From the NCBI GenBank assembly GCA_026120035.1, contig JALRME010000037.1, forward strand, positions 1-64,000: 64,000 nucleotides of DNA, written 5' to 3'. Positions 19,945 to 31,968 of this stretch are shown one piece after another; position 1 is the first letter of the stretch; every line of letters begins with the position of its first letter. A program made the position numbers and the translations under genes. Below the pieces are notes generated by a model. It was not told the origin of the DNA, searched no databases, and was given only the letters and a program-made list of their open reading frames with translations. Source of the stretch: Coleophoma eucalyptorum (lineage: Eukaryota; Ascomycota; Leotiomycetes; Helotiales; Dermateaceae).

Positions 19945-20722
19945 ATGAAGTTCCAAAATATCGTTATCGCTGCTTTTATTAGTGCGACTACAGCATCTCC
20001 AGTTCCTAATAATGTTATTATTACTGAAAGGTCCCTCGAAGAGCGCCAAACTCTTGAATCTAACGAATTGGTCAATGGTGCCTGCCAACCAGTGACTTTC
20101 ATTTTTGCCCGAGGCTCAACTGAGACTGGCAATATGGTAAGTCATAAGGATATGGCTTTGAACCGGGTTGAACTGATTTGTGTAGGGTTCAATCGTTGGT
20201 CCACAAACCTGTACTGCCCTCAAAGCCGCCCTCAGTGGTGGTGTTGCTTGCCAGGGAGTTGGAGCACCATACTTCGCTACCATCGAGGACAACTTTCTTC
20301 CTCAGAATACCAGCCCATCGGATATTGGAGCAGCTACTAAGTTGTTCAATATGGCCAATACGAAATGTCCAAACACAAAGATTGTTGCGGCCGGATATAG
20401 GTGAGAGAATCGAGATTTTAGCCGGAGAATAACTGTTCTGATGAAATACTATAGTCAAGGAAGTGCAGTCATGGATGGCTCTATTCAGGCACTCCCTGCT
20501 GGCATTAAAGCCAAGGTCAAAGGTGTCGCTCTCTTTGGTTTTACCCGCAATCAACAAGACGGCGGTAAAATCCCGAACTACCCTAAAGCCCAGACCAAGG
20601 TGATTTGTGCACCTGGCGACCTTGTGTGCGATAACACATTAATAATCACCGCTGCTCACTTGACCTATGGGGCCAATGCCAACCAAGCTGCGACTTTCCT
20701 TGCTTCAATGGTGGGCAAGTGA
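19945..20722 (+). CDS. Cutinase (EC 3.1.1.74), secreted
   Basis: Exons are 19945-20136, 20186-20400 and 20455-20722 (introns 49 and 54 nt, GT-AG), giving 224 aa, a normal cutinase length. The ATG at 19945 is chosen over the in-frame one at 19867 because it starts directly with a signal peptide ([18 protein letters not shown]). The F-A-R-G-S-T-E block carries the oxyanion region. The nucleophile Ser136 lies in G-Y-S-Q-G and its codon is split by intron 2. Asp191 is in C-A-P-G-D-L-V-C and His204 in H-L-T-Y-G, completing the triad. The conserved cysteines are present. The enzyme hydrolyses ester bonds of plant cutin outside the cell. The gene is intact although surrounded by RIP-damaged DNA. Confidence 0.95.
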
Positions 20723-20956
20723 TAAGGAGGTCTTAACTTCCTTGTTCCCTATTTGAACCAGCATTTATTCTTGTTAGTCTGGTACTACCTGAATTGCTGT
20801 CACAAGATCGGAGGTCAGGTGATTGAGCTTACTAAGCTGCACTTACTAGGCTCGCGGAGTTTATAGCTTCTTAAATAGTAATGATACAATATTTCTATAG
20901 CTGCCATAGAGTTATATGCGTAATAATTGTACAGTTTTGAAATACAGTTTTAGTTA

Positions 20957-21169
20957 ACGTGACTCCTGGGGAACTCGGATGTCATAGGCCCAAGCGAGGT
21001 CACATGGCATTAGCGAGCTAGGCGGGGAAACATTTATATATCTTCAGCCCCCTTGGTTTAAGGATCTTCAGAGATCAGTTTGAATAATAACTACTACCTA
21101 CCTGTGTATACCCTGTGTATACCCTACTTATCCATTGCTTGCACGTCACTCTGCCTGTGACACCTGACA
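20957..21169 (+). repeat. LTR-like repeat, copy A
   Basis: The right part (about 21000-21169, ending CACCTGACA) matches 63747-63911 closely. The 63.7-kb copy shows extra C-to-T and G-to-A changes, as RIP would give. The shared end in ...TGACA looks like an LTR terminus. The left end is uncertain. This copy keeps more CpA than the other and contains a duplicated TGTATACCC word. Confidence 0.6.
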
Positions 21170-21759
21170 GAAATATACATGATTCTAAATCTAGTTACAA
21201 ACAGCAAATAATCGCCGGGTTTCATGATATTATATCACTAGCGACAGCTGATATCACTACATTAGAGGAGTTGACGGGACATTCAATCCATAGTGTTGGT
21301 TCTATTTCTATTACTAACGCCTATAGAGACGTAAGTTTGCAGTGAAATTATTTTGAAAATTGAGCAAAACTTCGGTTTTGAAAACTAATATTAAGCTTTT
21401 TAGTTTGTTAAAGCTTACCAGACTCTACTCAACATCTTGATTAACAAAGCCGGTCTCTTTGCAACTGTTCCGTCAATCGGCGAGCCAATTGCTACTACCC
21501 TACGCTAGGAAAATTCTGTTCTAGATGTAAAGCTTTCTTCCCTTGAAAAGTCTAATTAAACAGAAAGCACTAATTCTTTATTCTTGTAGATGCTTGCTTC
21601 TGAGTTGATTCGTTTAGTATCAGGACGAGCAGCTGTAATAAGCGACCTATCTAGGTCCCTAGACGAGACGTTTGGTATCGCTATCAAATCATATAGCGGT
21701 ATCTAGATCTCAAGAATTAGGCGTAGTATAGTGAAATACTAGATTTCATTACAATCTCA

Positions 21760-21955
21760 CGTGACCCATGACGAACATAAGCGAGTATGACCAGAGTCGG
21801 AAGGGTTTCGGACCCAGGAAGCATATAAAGGGGACATGTCACTAGAACTAGTTTCTTTCTTCTGTTTTCTCTTTATCTTTTTTGTGTCCTTCGTACAAGA
21901 CCTATAGGATTCAGTCAATATAAGGTTATTGTGCTCCCAAACACCTCTATCCTGC
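21760..21955 (+). repeat. LTR fragment, family B copy 1
   Basis: The block includes ATAAGCGAGTATGACCAGAG, GGGTTTCGGACCC, a TATA-type GCATATAAAGGGG and pyrimidine-rich leader DNA. It matches 59620-59740 and, in reverse orientation, 63431-63664. The TATA box followed by a CT-rich stretch fits the U3/R border of an LTR. Confidence 0.6.
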
Positions 21956-22189
21956 CTTTGATCAAACCTGTGTCCTTACACCCTAGTCACTTGACCGCCC
22001 GATTCTGTCGTACAGCCAAAAGTAATGAAATCGACCCCGATTTTATTATGGACTGTATTCTAGCACGAATGTCAGCATCGATTTCCTCTATCTCCTCACT
22101 CGCTTACTGGTCCACGTCAAAGCAAGTAATATCGGCTGCAAACTTGGTCTTAACTAAGTAACAGTCATCTACCGCCAGATAGTAATACC

Positions 22190-23640
22190 TATCTCAGGGG
22201 TGCTAGCTCGGACGCACGCTTGCTTCATACACTACGTCAGCCGGTTGTTAGCCTATACTTTGTCATTCTTCCATTAGAGGTAGGGGGAGATTATAGCATA
22301 CGGGGCAGACTGCCGGAGGAAGATCTAGCGTAGTAGGATGACCCAAGTGAGGTAGTCCAGCAGAAGGTCGCTAATAGCTATAGGCAAGAACCGGATGTTA
22401 TCCTTGAACTTGCCCGTTTGCTGCTAACCTTTGTGGTAGGTTGTATATAGCATTATAAGTCTATACTTAACATAGGCGTTCCGTCGCCGCTAGGTATTAT
22501 ACTAGGTAATAGAGAATAGCTCGCTCTTACGCAAAGGCTGACCAGACGCTATATGGATCAAGACTAGTAGCCGCTTCAGGAATTCTTCTACTACGGACTC
22601 GTATTGGTTAATAGCTTTCTAGCGCTAAGTTTTCGTCTCGTCGTTAGTAGTGTCGAGGAAAGAGTCCCGTAGTAGCTTGGATGCTTGAATTACGGCTAGG
22701 AGGGCTGTCGTAGACCCTTTAAGCAGGTCCGTATTATCGCGATGCTAACCCTAGAACCAGCCAAAGGTATCTGTATCTAGGTTGTCTTTGAGTGCCTACG
22801 CCTAGATCCGTGGGAGAGTCTGGACTCTAAACATCAACTCGGTATAGAGAAACTAGCGCGCTTGGGTATATTCAGAGAGTAAGAGTCGAGGCACCTAATC
22901 TATGGGCAAGTCAATATCTCCGTACGTAAGGATCTTCTCCTTCGGATCCCACTCAGCCTAATGTGTCCCCACAACCTCCTTAGAGACGGTGAAGAGTAGT
23001 AAGCGCCAGCCAAGGACCTCGCCTATCGGGGTCTCGGTTTCGGGCTAGAGGAACCGCTCGTAGTACCCCTTGATAAGATCCAGGGTGTTCCTATGCCTAG
23101 CCCGTTCAAAGGAGACGCTAGTATAGAAGACGATCAATTGAACCACCTAGATCAGCCCTAAGAGGAAGGAGTTATAGTTGCTAGCCTCCTTCTAGGTCTT
23201 AGTGAATAGCCTTACGCTATATATAGTATAGAAGCTTAGCAAAGGTGAGCTATATCGGCTGCCGTTAAACTTATGGTAGATGATAGTCATACAAAACACC
23301 GATAAGCTATCTTATAGCTTCTCTCGCTCTTGGCTCTAGGCACTTCTGATAACCCTAGCCTATACATTAGCCTACTCGTCGGTCAACTGAATCGAATCTA
23401 TAGGGGTTTGCTAGCTGTTGCTAGACGTAGTGAAGTGGCTACCGCTATAGACGACCGGATAGTAATATATAAGGAACTACTTCCAGTACTGGCGGTTGGT
23501 CTTCACGGTCTCCGGCTCCTTTTTCGGCTCGAATCCTCGTGCCTTTCCTACGGTAGCGGTATGAAAACGACTTAGGGCCAGCTGTCGGGGCCAGGTGACG
23601 TAATTCTGCTGATTGCATATGGTCATATGCATCTAGAGAC
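22190..23640 (-). pseudogene. RIP-killed repeat protein of the ascomycete RecQ-helicase-associated type
   Basis: On the minus strand one frame runs from about 23203 to 22190 with no indel and stops almost only at TAG. It contains a block like L-L-V-L-I-H-I-A-S-G-Q-P, then E-L-F-S-I, then T-T-Y-H-K-G. I associate these with the large C2H2/RecQ-helicase-type repeat proteins found in many ascomycete genomes, often near telomeres. Identification is by recalled pattern, not a search. The part from 23203 to 23640 is less clear. No helicase motif is visible, so only the central region survives. Confidence 0.45.
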
Positions 23641-24078
23641 GCTAACACGTAGGTTTCAGGTACATTTTTTTTTAAAGAAGTTCCCTTTCAAAAGGCGTTA
23701 TATCTTATATCTTGGCCTTTTTCTGAGTTAGGAGATGATATATCAGGTTGTATACTCCTGAGTCGTTCCTAGAGCCTCTTATACTTCTCTTCAAGATCTA
23801 CAATACGAGAAGTAGAGGGCCTACTTGAATTTAGTCATCATAGGTATGCATGCTTCATACGTGCTTTACTTGGGTAGCTCAGCATAGGTGTATTACTTGC
23901 CGTACGATTTGCAATTAGTACACCGGGGTTCGTTGCCATATTTCATCTATTATTTACCATCAGCATAATCACATCCCATTATACTTGTCACTAGCACCTT
24001 TCTCTTCCAGCAGAACTCACAGGCCTTTGTAGCGCCGCGCCTTGCCGGCTGCTGCGAAGGCGGCTCGGAGGTACTCAT
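23640..24078 (-). pseudogene. Zn2Cys6 regulator remnant
   Basis: A minus-strand frame starting with ATG at 24078 reads T-K-A-C-E-F-C-W-K-R-K-V, then two stops, then C-T-N-C-K-S-Y-G-K. This is the Zn(II)2Cys6 DNA-binding pattern C-x2-C-x6-C...C-x2-C with some cysteines changed. The following part contains stops and reaches the repeat-protein remnant. It would have been a fungal transcription factor or the N-terminus of a transposon protein. Confidence 0.5.
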
Positions 24079-24399
24079 TGCAAAATCGCGTATAACAAAC
24101 TCCAGTTAGAATAGGAAGTTGTCCGAGGGAGGTTTCTTACGGCCGTTGCTCTACGGGATCAAGTATAAGAATAGAGAAGTTGATTTTCCGGAGTACTATA
24201 TAGAAAGTGAAATGTTTCGTCTCCGCTTGCTTAAGTTGCCGTGGCATGGACTTTTCCGCTTACCTTATATCAGCTTGGTCGAACTACGACGGGAAATAAG
24301 TTTCCGCCATAGGAACCAGGGTCTTAACAATGCATACAGCCTTATGACGTTATAAAAATTCCCCATTCATAACCTGATTTCAACTTTCTTGATTCGGAA

Positions 24400-25168
24400 A
24401 ACATATTATGGACAGCTCTCCAATCACGGCTGCCCGCTCCAACTCGTCCATGTGATAATAGAGCGGCTGCTAAAGTTGAGGTACTAATCCACCTTAATTA
24501 GACAAGTATAAACTATCTCCTTACTAATTTCTATATTTCAAGGTTTCTTCCTTAATAATATCCTCGAATTATCATCACTATAATTTGAGTCCTTATCTGA
24601 ATTTGAGTCAAATTCTGGACCCACTGTATCCTCAAAAGAGATAGGATACTAGGGTTTTATATCCTAGGAAGCTGCTCTTGCGACTTGATCAACCTTTTGA
24701 GCTAGCACCCTAAGCTCTTCAAAATTTGGACGTACGGTTGATCAGTCAAATTCCCTAAGTATCTCGGGAACTGATAGAGAAGAAGTTAGTATAAGGTCTT
24801 AAGTCAATTAATTATAGAAGGTTTGAAGCCTAACTTTTCAAGACAGCTTTAATCTAGAGAATTATTAAAGAAAGTACTGTAGCCTTCAGGTTTTTTGAAT
24901 ATACCCATATTGTATCCAATTCCCCAGAGTTGGCCGAGAAGCCTTTGTTCCAAAGATAAAACTTCCGAAACTCCTTCCGTAGTCTTTCGTATGATTTTGG
25001 GGCAAAGTGAACATAATCTCCTATCATAACCTGCAAAGCTAAAGAAAGTACCGCTGTAGACAACCCAAAGAGGCTACTAGCCGGTCCAAGGTCTTGGTTT
25101 TCATCTTGATGCTCGGAATCTCCCCGCAATCGAATGAAGCCTTGTGTCTCCATTGCCCCTATAGTCAA
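24400..25168 (-). pseudogene. Decayed fungal protein with helical N-terminal domain
   Basis: A minus-strand ORF (25168-24854, 104 aa) starts M-T-I-G-A-M-E-T and contains L-R-K-E-F-R-K-F-Y-L-W-N-K-G-F. This resembles the N-terminal helical region of uncharacterised fungal proteins that carry 'LRxWxxxxGA/GxLD' blocks. After the stop, more protein-like sequence (F-E-E-L-R-V-L-A-Q-K-V-D) continues in decayed form to about 24400. Function is unknown. Confidence 0.35.
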
Positions 25169-25676
25169 TATCTAGCCACGTATCGGCTATTGGGATAATA
25201 TCTCAAGGTAGTATTGAGGTTAATGCTGTTCGGTGTTGATATACTACTCCAACGAGCTATAGAGGAGCTTTATACATGCAACAGGGGGACGCTACTATTT
25301 GTGATCATTGAGGTATTACAAAATTGTAATATTCGTTCACTCCGTCTTATATGTATACTGGGCTTGTCAACTGGTAGACCCTTAGAATCTACCTAATTAG
25401 TCGTAGCGCATTCTACCGCTTTAGGAGATTCCCCTCTCACCTCTTTCCTCCAGCCCTCTTGGCGACTCACTCACGTATTTACTTACTATCTGGTATTCGA
25501 GTGTGTATTTTATAATTATATCCTACTGTCAGACTGCTAGTCGCTCTAAACGAACAGAGTCTATAGAGTGAGCGCTCTCGATCAAACAACACAGTACTAT
25601 ACCACCTACCTATTACTAGACGTTAGGTAACAATACCTTGTATCGTAATCGAAATCGGAAACATTTGACAAAACCA

Positions 25677-27490
25677 ATGCCGGATCCTATCACTATCACG
25701 AGTCTTGCTCTAGGAATAGTCCCTCTTTTTATCTCTACTGCCGAGAATTACGAAATCACCTTTCAGCCTTTTGTTACGTATCACCGACATATTAAAGAAA
25801 CCCGGAGGTTCATAGCAAAATTGGATACCCAACGTACAATATTCCATAATAAGTGTCAGTTGTTACTACTCAATATAGGACAGAATCTCGCTGATATCCT
25901 CGCGGATCCGCACCATCCCTCACGGTATAATAAAGAGCTATCGAAAAGAATAGAAGAACTTCTTGGTTCTTCATATAAGGCTTGTATCTCGAATCTAACA
26001 CTGATTAATAAGACCTTGAAGGAGATTACAGAGGAAACGAAGGACTTTCAATATCTTCTCGACCCGAAGGCTAGCTACGTCTCTGTTATTCTCTCACGTT
26101 TATAGAGTTCTTCTGGCTCGTAGCCTTGCTAACCTGTCTGAACACGAAGGAGAAGAGTCCGCTATCCCTATTGCGGCAGGAGATGAAGATTAGCTTCTCC
26201 AAGCCACGATTAGATAGCATCATTAGCGCATACGGTCCTACAACTTTGATATTTTGAGTCTCTCGAGTTAAATTCGACGACTTAAGGCTAGATCTCTTAA
26301 ACAAACGATAAAGATTACAAATAATGTTGTCCTATCATACCTGAAGATCATATAGCAAGCTTCTGAGGGCTTTTACGATATCCTTGCAAGTATCTGGTCA
26401 TACGAAGAATATATAGATCATATTGTAAGTATAGATCTAAAGATAGAAGAAAGATGCCAGCATTCGAATTCGAAAGTGCGTTTTAGTCTTGGAATCGCCT
26501 GCTGCAAAATTACAAGCTGCTTAGAACCCTTTTGGTTAGCATTCGAGTCTGCCCCTAGTAATTTGAAGGAAGAAAACTTATTAGCTGGGCAATCTATAGG
26601 CTTGGAAGCTACTTTGCAAAGACTTGGGGCCTATAAGCCTAAAGTCGGATTTAGTTCATCTACTTTAATGGTACTTATTCTATCTGCTTCGAAGAGTGAT
26701 CTCCCGCTTATCTAAGATCCATAGCCCAATCTATATACGATTGGAAATCTTTGTAGATATTTTCGATACATAGGAATTCATTCCTCTAGTGAGCCTTGTA
26801 TGGGATTTTTGGAAACGACTAAGACATTCAAGAATTTCGTATACCCGAGTATTAATTAAACCGCCTATTCTACCGACTTCTTCACAACCCTTGAAAGCAT
26901 TGTTACACTCGGTATATGAGCAAAACAGAGAAGAGGACTGGGTCAAGAAGCTCAAACTTGCGCGACTTTTATCATTAGCTATCTTACTTTTTTACTCAAC
27001 AGCCTAGCTCTTCGGGTCTTAGAGTAGTATAGATATCCATTTCTTTAGTAAAGATGGATTAAATCAAAATGATTATCTTTTGGAGGCACCTTATCTCTCT
27101 ATAAAACTAACGCTAGTTTTGGCAGACAAACAGATAGCTGGTTTTAATGATCAATCCTTAGGTGCGAACAAAGAATTGTTTAGTCTCGGAATCGTACTTA
27201 TAGAACTAGGTTATTATGCCCCATTCGAGGCTATTAACAAGAAGTACGGATCTCTAGGAACTACAAATAGCAAAGTAAATGATTTTCTTACTGCAGGACG
27301 TCTTGGGGAGTTGGTCCATCGGAGATTGAACATAACTTATGGTCGTTTGGTAGAGAAGTATTTGAATTGAAATTTTGGGGTTACAACAAAATTGGAGGAT
27401 ATAGAGTTACAAAGTGTAGTTCTCATCCAAGTCGTCAATCAATTGGATATATGCCTAGATCAGTACGAGAAGTTCAACTCCTTAGCTTCG
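25677..27490 (+). pseudogene. DUF7580-type protein, RIP-killed
   Basis: ATG at 25677 (or 25638) opens a 142-aa helical N-terminus (L-A-L-G-I-V-P-L-F-I-S). Protein-like sequence continues to about 27490 through several stops and frame changes. Recognisable blocks are D-W-V-K-K-L-K-L-A-R-L-L-S-L-A at about 26937, E-A-P-Y-L-S at 27083 and N-K-E-L-F-S-L-G-I-V-L-I-E-L-G at about 27168. These match the order of the fungal DUF7580 family, whose C-terminus resembles a degenerate kinase lobe and which is often linked to incompatibility and NLR-like genes. This copy cannot make a whole protein. Confidence 0.65.
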
Positions 27491-27712
27491 GCAGTAGTAT
27501 AATAGATTTATCTGTGAATAGAACAAACTACAAATATACGTATCAACGGAACATTATTATGAGCAGAATCTTATCAAAACTTCGATTATGACTTTTTTAC
27601 AAATCTTATAATATTGCAGCAAGATTTGGCGTAGTAGGTACTGTGTCTCTGAGTTTCAATTGCGAATGAGATAAGTTATGTAGTATTAGTGACATTAGAG
27701 CGTCCGGCGCTA

Positions 27713-27737
27713 ACACGGAACGAGATCGTTTCCGTGT
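27713..27737. repeat. Inverted repeat
   Basis: ACACGGAA (27713-27720) and TTCCGTGT (27730-27737) are perfect 8-bp inverted repeats separated by 9 nt. The surrounding 27491-29235 contains no recognisable gene. Confidence 0.4.
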
Positions 27738-29235
27738 CAAGCTGCGATTAACGCCCTACAAATACTAGTGACACTTGATATAGTTCTCCTAAAAATAGCT
27801 TCTATAGGTCTTCGAAGCCCATCTTGCTAATTGTGGTTGTTGGTTGGGAATCCCAAGATACCATCACTATACTTTCGGTCGACAACTGATGGAAACTAGT
27901 TGTATTTCTTGCTACCGCCATTTCTACGGAGGATACAGAGCTGATAGTAGACTAAGAATAGGACGTCTTACCACCTCCTCGATTCCTAACCCTACGGGCT
28001 TCCCTACGGCCTCTAGAACTCTCTAAATACACTCTAATAGCGATTTTCCCCACCCGTTTGAGAAAAGGGGATAGGCCATAGTTGAGATTATACTGCTATT
28101 GCTATATATGGTTAGTATAGTAATATAAATAGATATTATGTTAGCGCGCAGAGAACAGTTGTTTTTAAGATATCGCCGAGGAGCCGGTGTGGCTCTGCCT
28201 GGAGGTGTCGCTCTTGACCACTAAGGCTAGGGTTAATACATAAGACTGGTATAGATGACATACGACTACCTAATGGACAGAATTATAAGAGAGCATATTA
28301 CAGGTATAGACAAAATCTAGAGAAATACTAGAATATCGATCAACGTAAAAACGGTCTTTTATCGGAAATCGTCTCTTACCGTAAAGTGCCTTAGTTAGTA
28401 CCGCCCGGACCTATCCGCGTATAGGCTTTCTTGTCTCTCGCCGAGAAACCGTACTGGGCCCGTGACAATTAGCTAGTCTTTGGGCTTACAACGTAGTAGG
28501 AGGTATAGAAAATTCAATAGTGTATTGAACGATGATCTCCTCTCCCAATTCTATAAGCTTCTTAGATTTGGGCATAGTATCGTATTTCGTAGGTTGGGCA
28601 GCGGTGCGTCGTAGGAGGGTCGAATATATAAGGCTATAAGTTCTCAAGCTTAAAGAAAGGTTTGTTTTAAGAGACTTAAAGGCAAGGATAAGTCTAACTT
28701 CCTATAGAATTATAGCTATTATATGTTGTTAAAGTATATAAGATTATATATAGTAAAGATGTATCACATTAGAAAGTGGTTCACTCGCTGATAAGATAGG
28801 TTCATGGCTGTTATCTAAACTAATCGAGAAAGTTAAAGATAAGTTATAAGTTATAAGCTAACAATAGACATCGATAATAGGACGGAAACATAAGTTGTAT
28901 ACCTATGATATATGTTATGTTGGTTGATTCCATCTTTGCGATTTTCTTTTTGCTTCCTACTCGATTTCCCGCCGAGGATAGTTTTGAATATGTATCTTTA
29001 TTGTATCTTCCGACGCCGAGATGAGAAGAAGATTTTGACTCCTAATTAAGGTAGTTAAAATCGTAATACAACTAGCGGAATGCTTACCCTCCTGTTGGTT
29101 TGAGGAGTCCTTGCTGATAAATCCGTACTCATTGGTATATCACTAAGCCGTTTGGCGCTAGAAGTATAACGACATACTCTAATCTGTTCCATGTCCTTCC
29201 AATACATTGTGTCCTCTCCCGTTTGATTATAATAT
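27738..29235. other. AT-rich decayed DNA without a recognisable gene
   Basis: Frequent TA steps and short open frames only. A 60-codon frame at 27844-28026 has no recognisable content. Confidence 0.5.
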
Positions 29236-29400
29236 ATCTTAGTTCAGGATTATGAGTAGGCCGGAGATCCTTTTACTCCCTTCATGCTACTGCGAGGACT
29301 AATCACAGAGTTGGGATATCTTAGTTCAGAATTGCGAGCAGGCCGGAGATACTTTTACTCCCTTTATGCTACTACCGAGGACTAATCACAGAGTTGGGAT
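29236..29400. repeat. Tandem duplication of an ~82-bp unit
   Basis: Units 29236-29317 and 29318-29400 both begin ATCTTAGTTCAG and end CACAGAGTTGGGAT. They differ at a few, mainly transition, positions and by one inserted base. The duplication lies about 80 bp upstream of the F-box pseudogene, possibly in its old promoter. Confidence 0.8.
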
Positions 29401-29479
29401 TAGATCACATTTACTCTCCTTTCAACGCCCCTGTCTAGGCTGGCACACACTCGTAGTAAGTCGAGACCTGAACTACAGC

Positions 29480-30889
29480 ATAGATACGATACCTCCGAAG
29501 ATCCTACGGACTTATATCAATAATATCGACTAGGCTAGTCTTCCAAACCTTCGACTTACATCCAAATCACTATCAAGTCTAGCAACGACGCGCTAATTCC
29601 ACAAACTACACGTAACTCCTTCTAAGATAAGCCTAGTATCGTACAAGTCCATTCTTATAGACCCAAACCTTTCGGTATATATAAGAACTATAAAGTTTAT
29701 CACGTCCAAAAATCCAAATGCTTGCGACTGTAGCGATAAAGACGAACCAGAGCTCTCTAAGGACTATACGAATACCCTCGCGTTTGTTAATCAGTTTACA
29801 AACTTAAATAGAATAGATATAGAGTTTGCTATAGTGTGTTCTTCCTCAGATGAAGGGAACTAGGATTTGCCTTCAGTAGAAGAATCTAAAGACTTTCGTT
29901 TCAAAGTTCTTAAGAACCTAATTGGTGCTTTAAATAGTCCTCAACGTCCAGGTCTCCGATATTTATACCTTAAAAATTTCTAGAACTTCAATGATAAGAG
30001 GCTTATCATTACCTCAGACTTTCTTGCTGTATTATCTGGCCTCTCAGAGTTGCGTCTAAAGATTATGACGGAATATATTAATTCTAGCCCGGAAAACAGC
30101 TAGAGGTTGCCTGAAATATATCAATTTTTCAAAGAGCTGCCTAATGTCTGGCTTCAGCCCGCAGCCAAGAATCTAGAGAGTCTGACTATCTATGCTGATA
30201 CCTACCGGGGGTATATCCCTAAATCAGACTTTCGATCTCTCAAATTCCCCAAGCTTCGTAGGCTGGAGTTAGGAAATTATATATTTTCTCATGACTAGCA
30301 ATTGGAATAGATTTTATCGTACGGTAAGACCCTTGAGGAACTCATACTAGATGATTGTACTATTTCCTCGTATACCTACAACTATAGCTCGATGGACGAC
30401 GAGAACTACCCAGTAAACCCTATGGTGGATTTTCTGGAGCCGTACTAGTGGGAATACCCTCGGAAGTAGTCTTATTTCTTAACGAATATAAAGGAAAAGC
30501 TTCCGAAATTGAAACATTTCAAGGTGGGGTCGGGAGATTAGGATCACGGAAACAATTTTGATAGCGCCAAGTGGAATCACATAGGATTAAGTTATGGTTC
30601 GAAATGGAGTCCATACGAAGAATGCGAGTCATGTATGGGATTCCACGGAGGAATGGGACCGAGTCCATGGCTAACAGTAGGAAGTTATATTGAGTGCTTT
30701 AAGGAGAGAGAAGATATCAAACTTTTCTTGAAAAAAGCCCCTTCTATGAAAAAGCCGATCAAATCGCGTATAAGGTTTTACTTGACACTATAAAAGCGAG
30801 ATCTTGAGTAAACTAGCGAAGTACTATAGAAGCTAGAAGTCCAGTATAGGTTATACAAGTTATCTAGCGCATACGCTCACTTGTTCTAG
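29480..30889 (+). pseudogene. F-box protein gene killed by RIP
   Basis: One frame can be followed for about 470 codons with no indel and only scattered TAG/TAA codons. The first codon is ATA (29480), as expected if ATG was changed on the opposite strand. The N-terminus reads D-T-I-P-P-K-I-L...A-S-L-P-N-L-R-L-T-S-K-S-L, a clear F-box. The rest is Leu-rich with aromatic residues, as in fungal F-box proteins with weak LRR-like C-termini. Intact relatives act as substrate receptors of SCF ubiquitin ligases. The pure point-mutation pattern suggests a duplicated gene inactivated by RIP. Confidence 0.7.
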
Positions 30890-31968
30890 TAGGAACTCTG
30901 TCTTCTTTGCTTATGCCGCCTTTTATCACTCTCACTCTTCGTCAAATCAAGCGGCGGTCGGCCTCCGTCTAGGCCTAGATAGGTCTAAACGTAAGGGATA
31001 GAGCGATATAATTGGTATTCAATCCAAAATGCGGGCCTGGTTCGCCTTGGACCCCTGACCTTGGAATTACAGCAGAAGCCACATTGGTGTGCTGCGCCCT
31101 TCTCATCAAGGTCAAGGACTTATCATAAGGGGAAGATGGTTCAGTTTCTGTAAAGGAGTCAACCTTCTAAATTCGACGCCACTTGATGAAGAATCTCTAA
31201 TTCTTGTCCAGATAAAGTTTCTAACGGTTGGACCTTGTCCTAGTCGATTTTTTCGGACTTTCATTCGGACTATTTTGCCCTTTATACTTCTCTGTATTCT
31301 ATTGTTGTTGTATAGTTGCATAAGTATACATTAATGCCAGTTGCCACCAATACGGTGAGAGCTACCAGCCTAATATTCTGCTACTATTAGTTCAATCTAT
31401 AGGCTCGTAAAGGAGATTAGTATCGAAGAACAACAGATAGGCGATGAAGAGAGCCATAGACCTGAACTCGGCTTAGATTATACATATTTCCATGAGCCCT
31501 GTAATTACCAGAATGTGGCTTCATTAAAATCGGATCATGTCGCTAAGTCGTCTCGCTTAGCTGGCCGCCGACCTGCCAATGGACCACACCTTAAATTTAC
31601 CATACAAAAAAAACCCATTCACGCTGTGAATGACGATAACGTCAGGGTACCAGTCAAATGTGCTCCCCACCTCGAGTTTCTTTTTTTATTGCAAATGCAG
31701 CTAAGAATGTGAGTACTGCTTGCTCTTAGAAGTCGTATACTCCCACAACCATTACAGTCTTTGAAATGTACTACTAGCAGAAGGGTGTGGATACAACTTT
31801 CTTTCTAGTGCTTTGAAAAAGTTCACTTCACTGGAGCGATAGAAAAGTTCCGATTACCTTATTGCCTTAATGATTTCCTGATTTTACTCGTACTGAAAAT
31901 TTTATGATAGCTAGTTTTGATGAATGGTCTCTTCCAAACCCGACATACTGATAACTTATACATGCATC
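30890..31968. other. No recognisable gene; contains one copy of a dispersed 34-bp motif
   Basis: Short overlapping ORFs on both strands at 31089-31334 have no family likeness. The motif at 31551-31584 (TCTCGCTTAGCTGGCCGCCG...) recurs near 58.2, 58.5 and 63.7 kb. Confidence 0.5.

Noticed and set aside
21760..21840. tRNA or SINE from the GGGTTTCGGACCC hairpin
   Set aside because: It looks like a T-arm, but no acceptor, D-arm or anticodon arm fits around it and a TATA box follows. LTR origin explains the three copies better.
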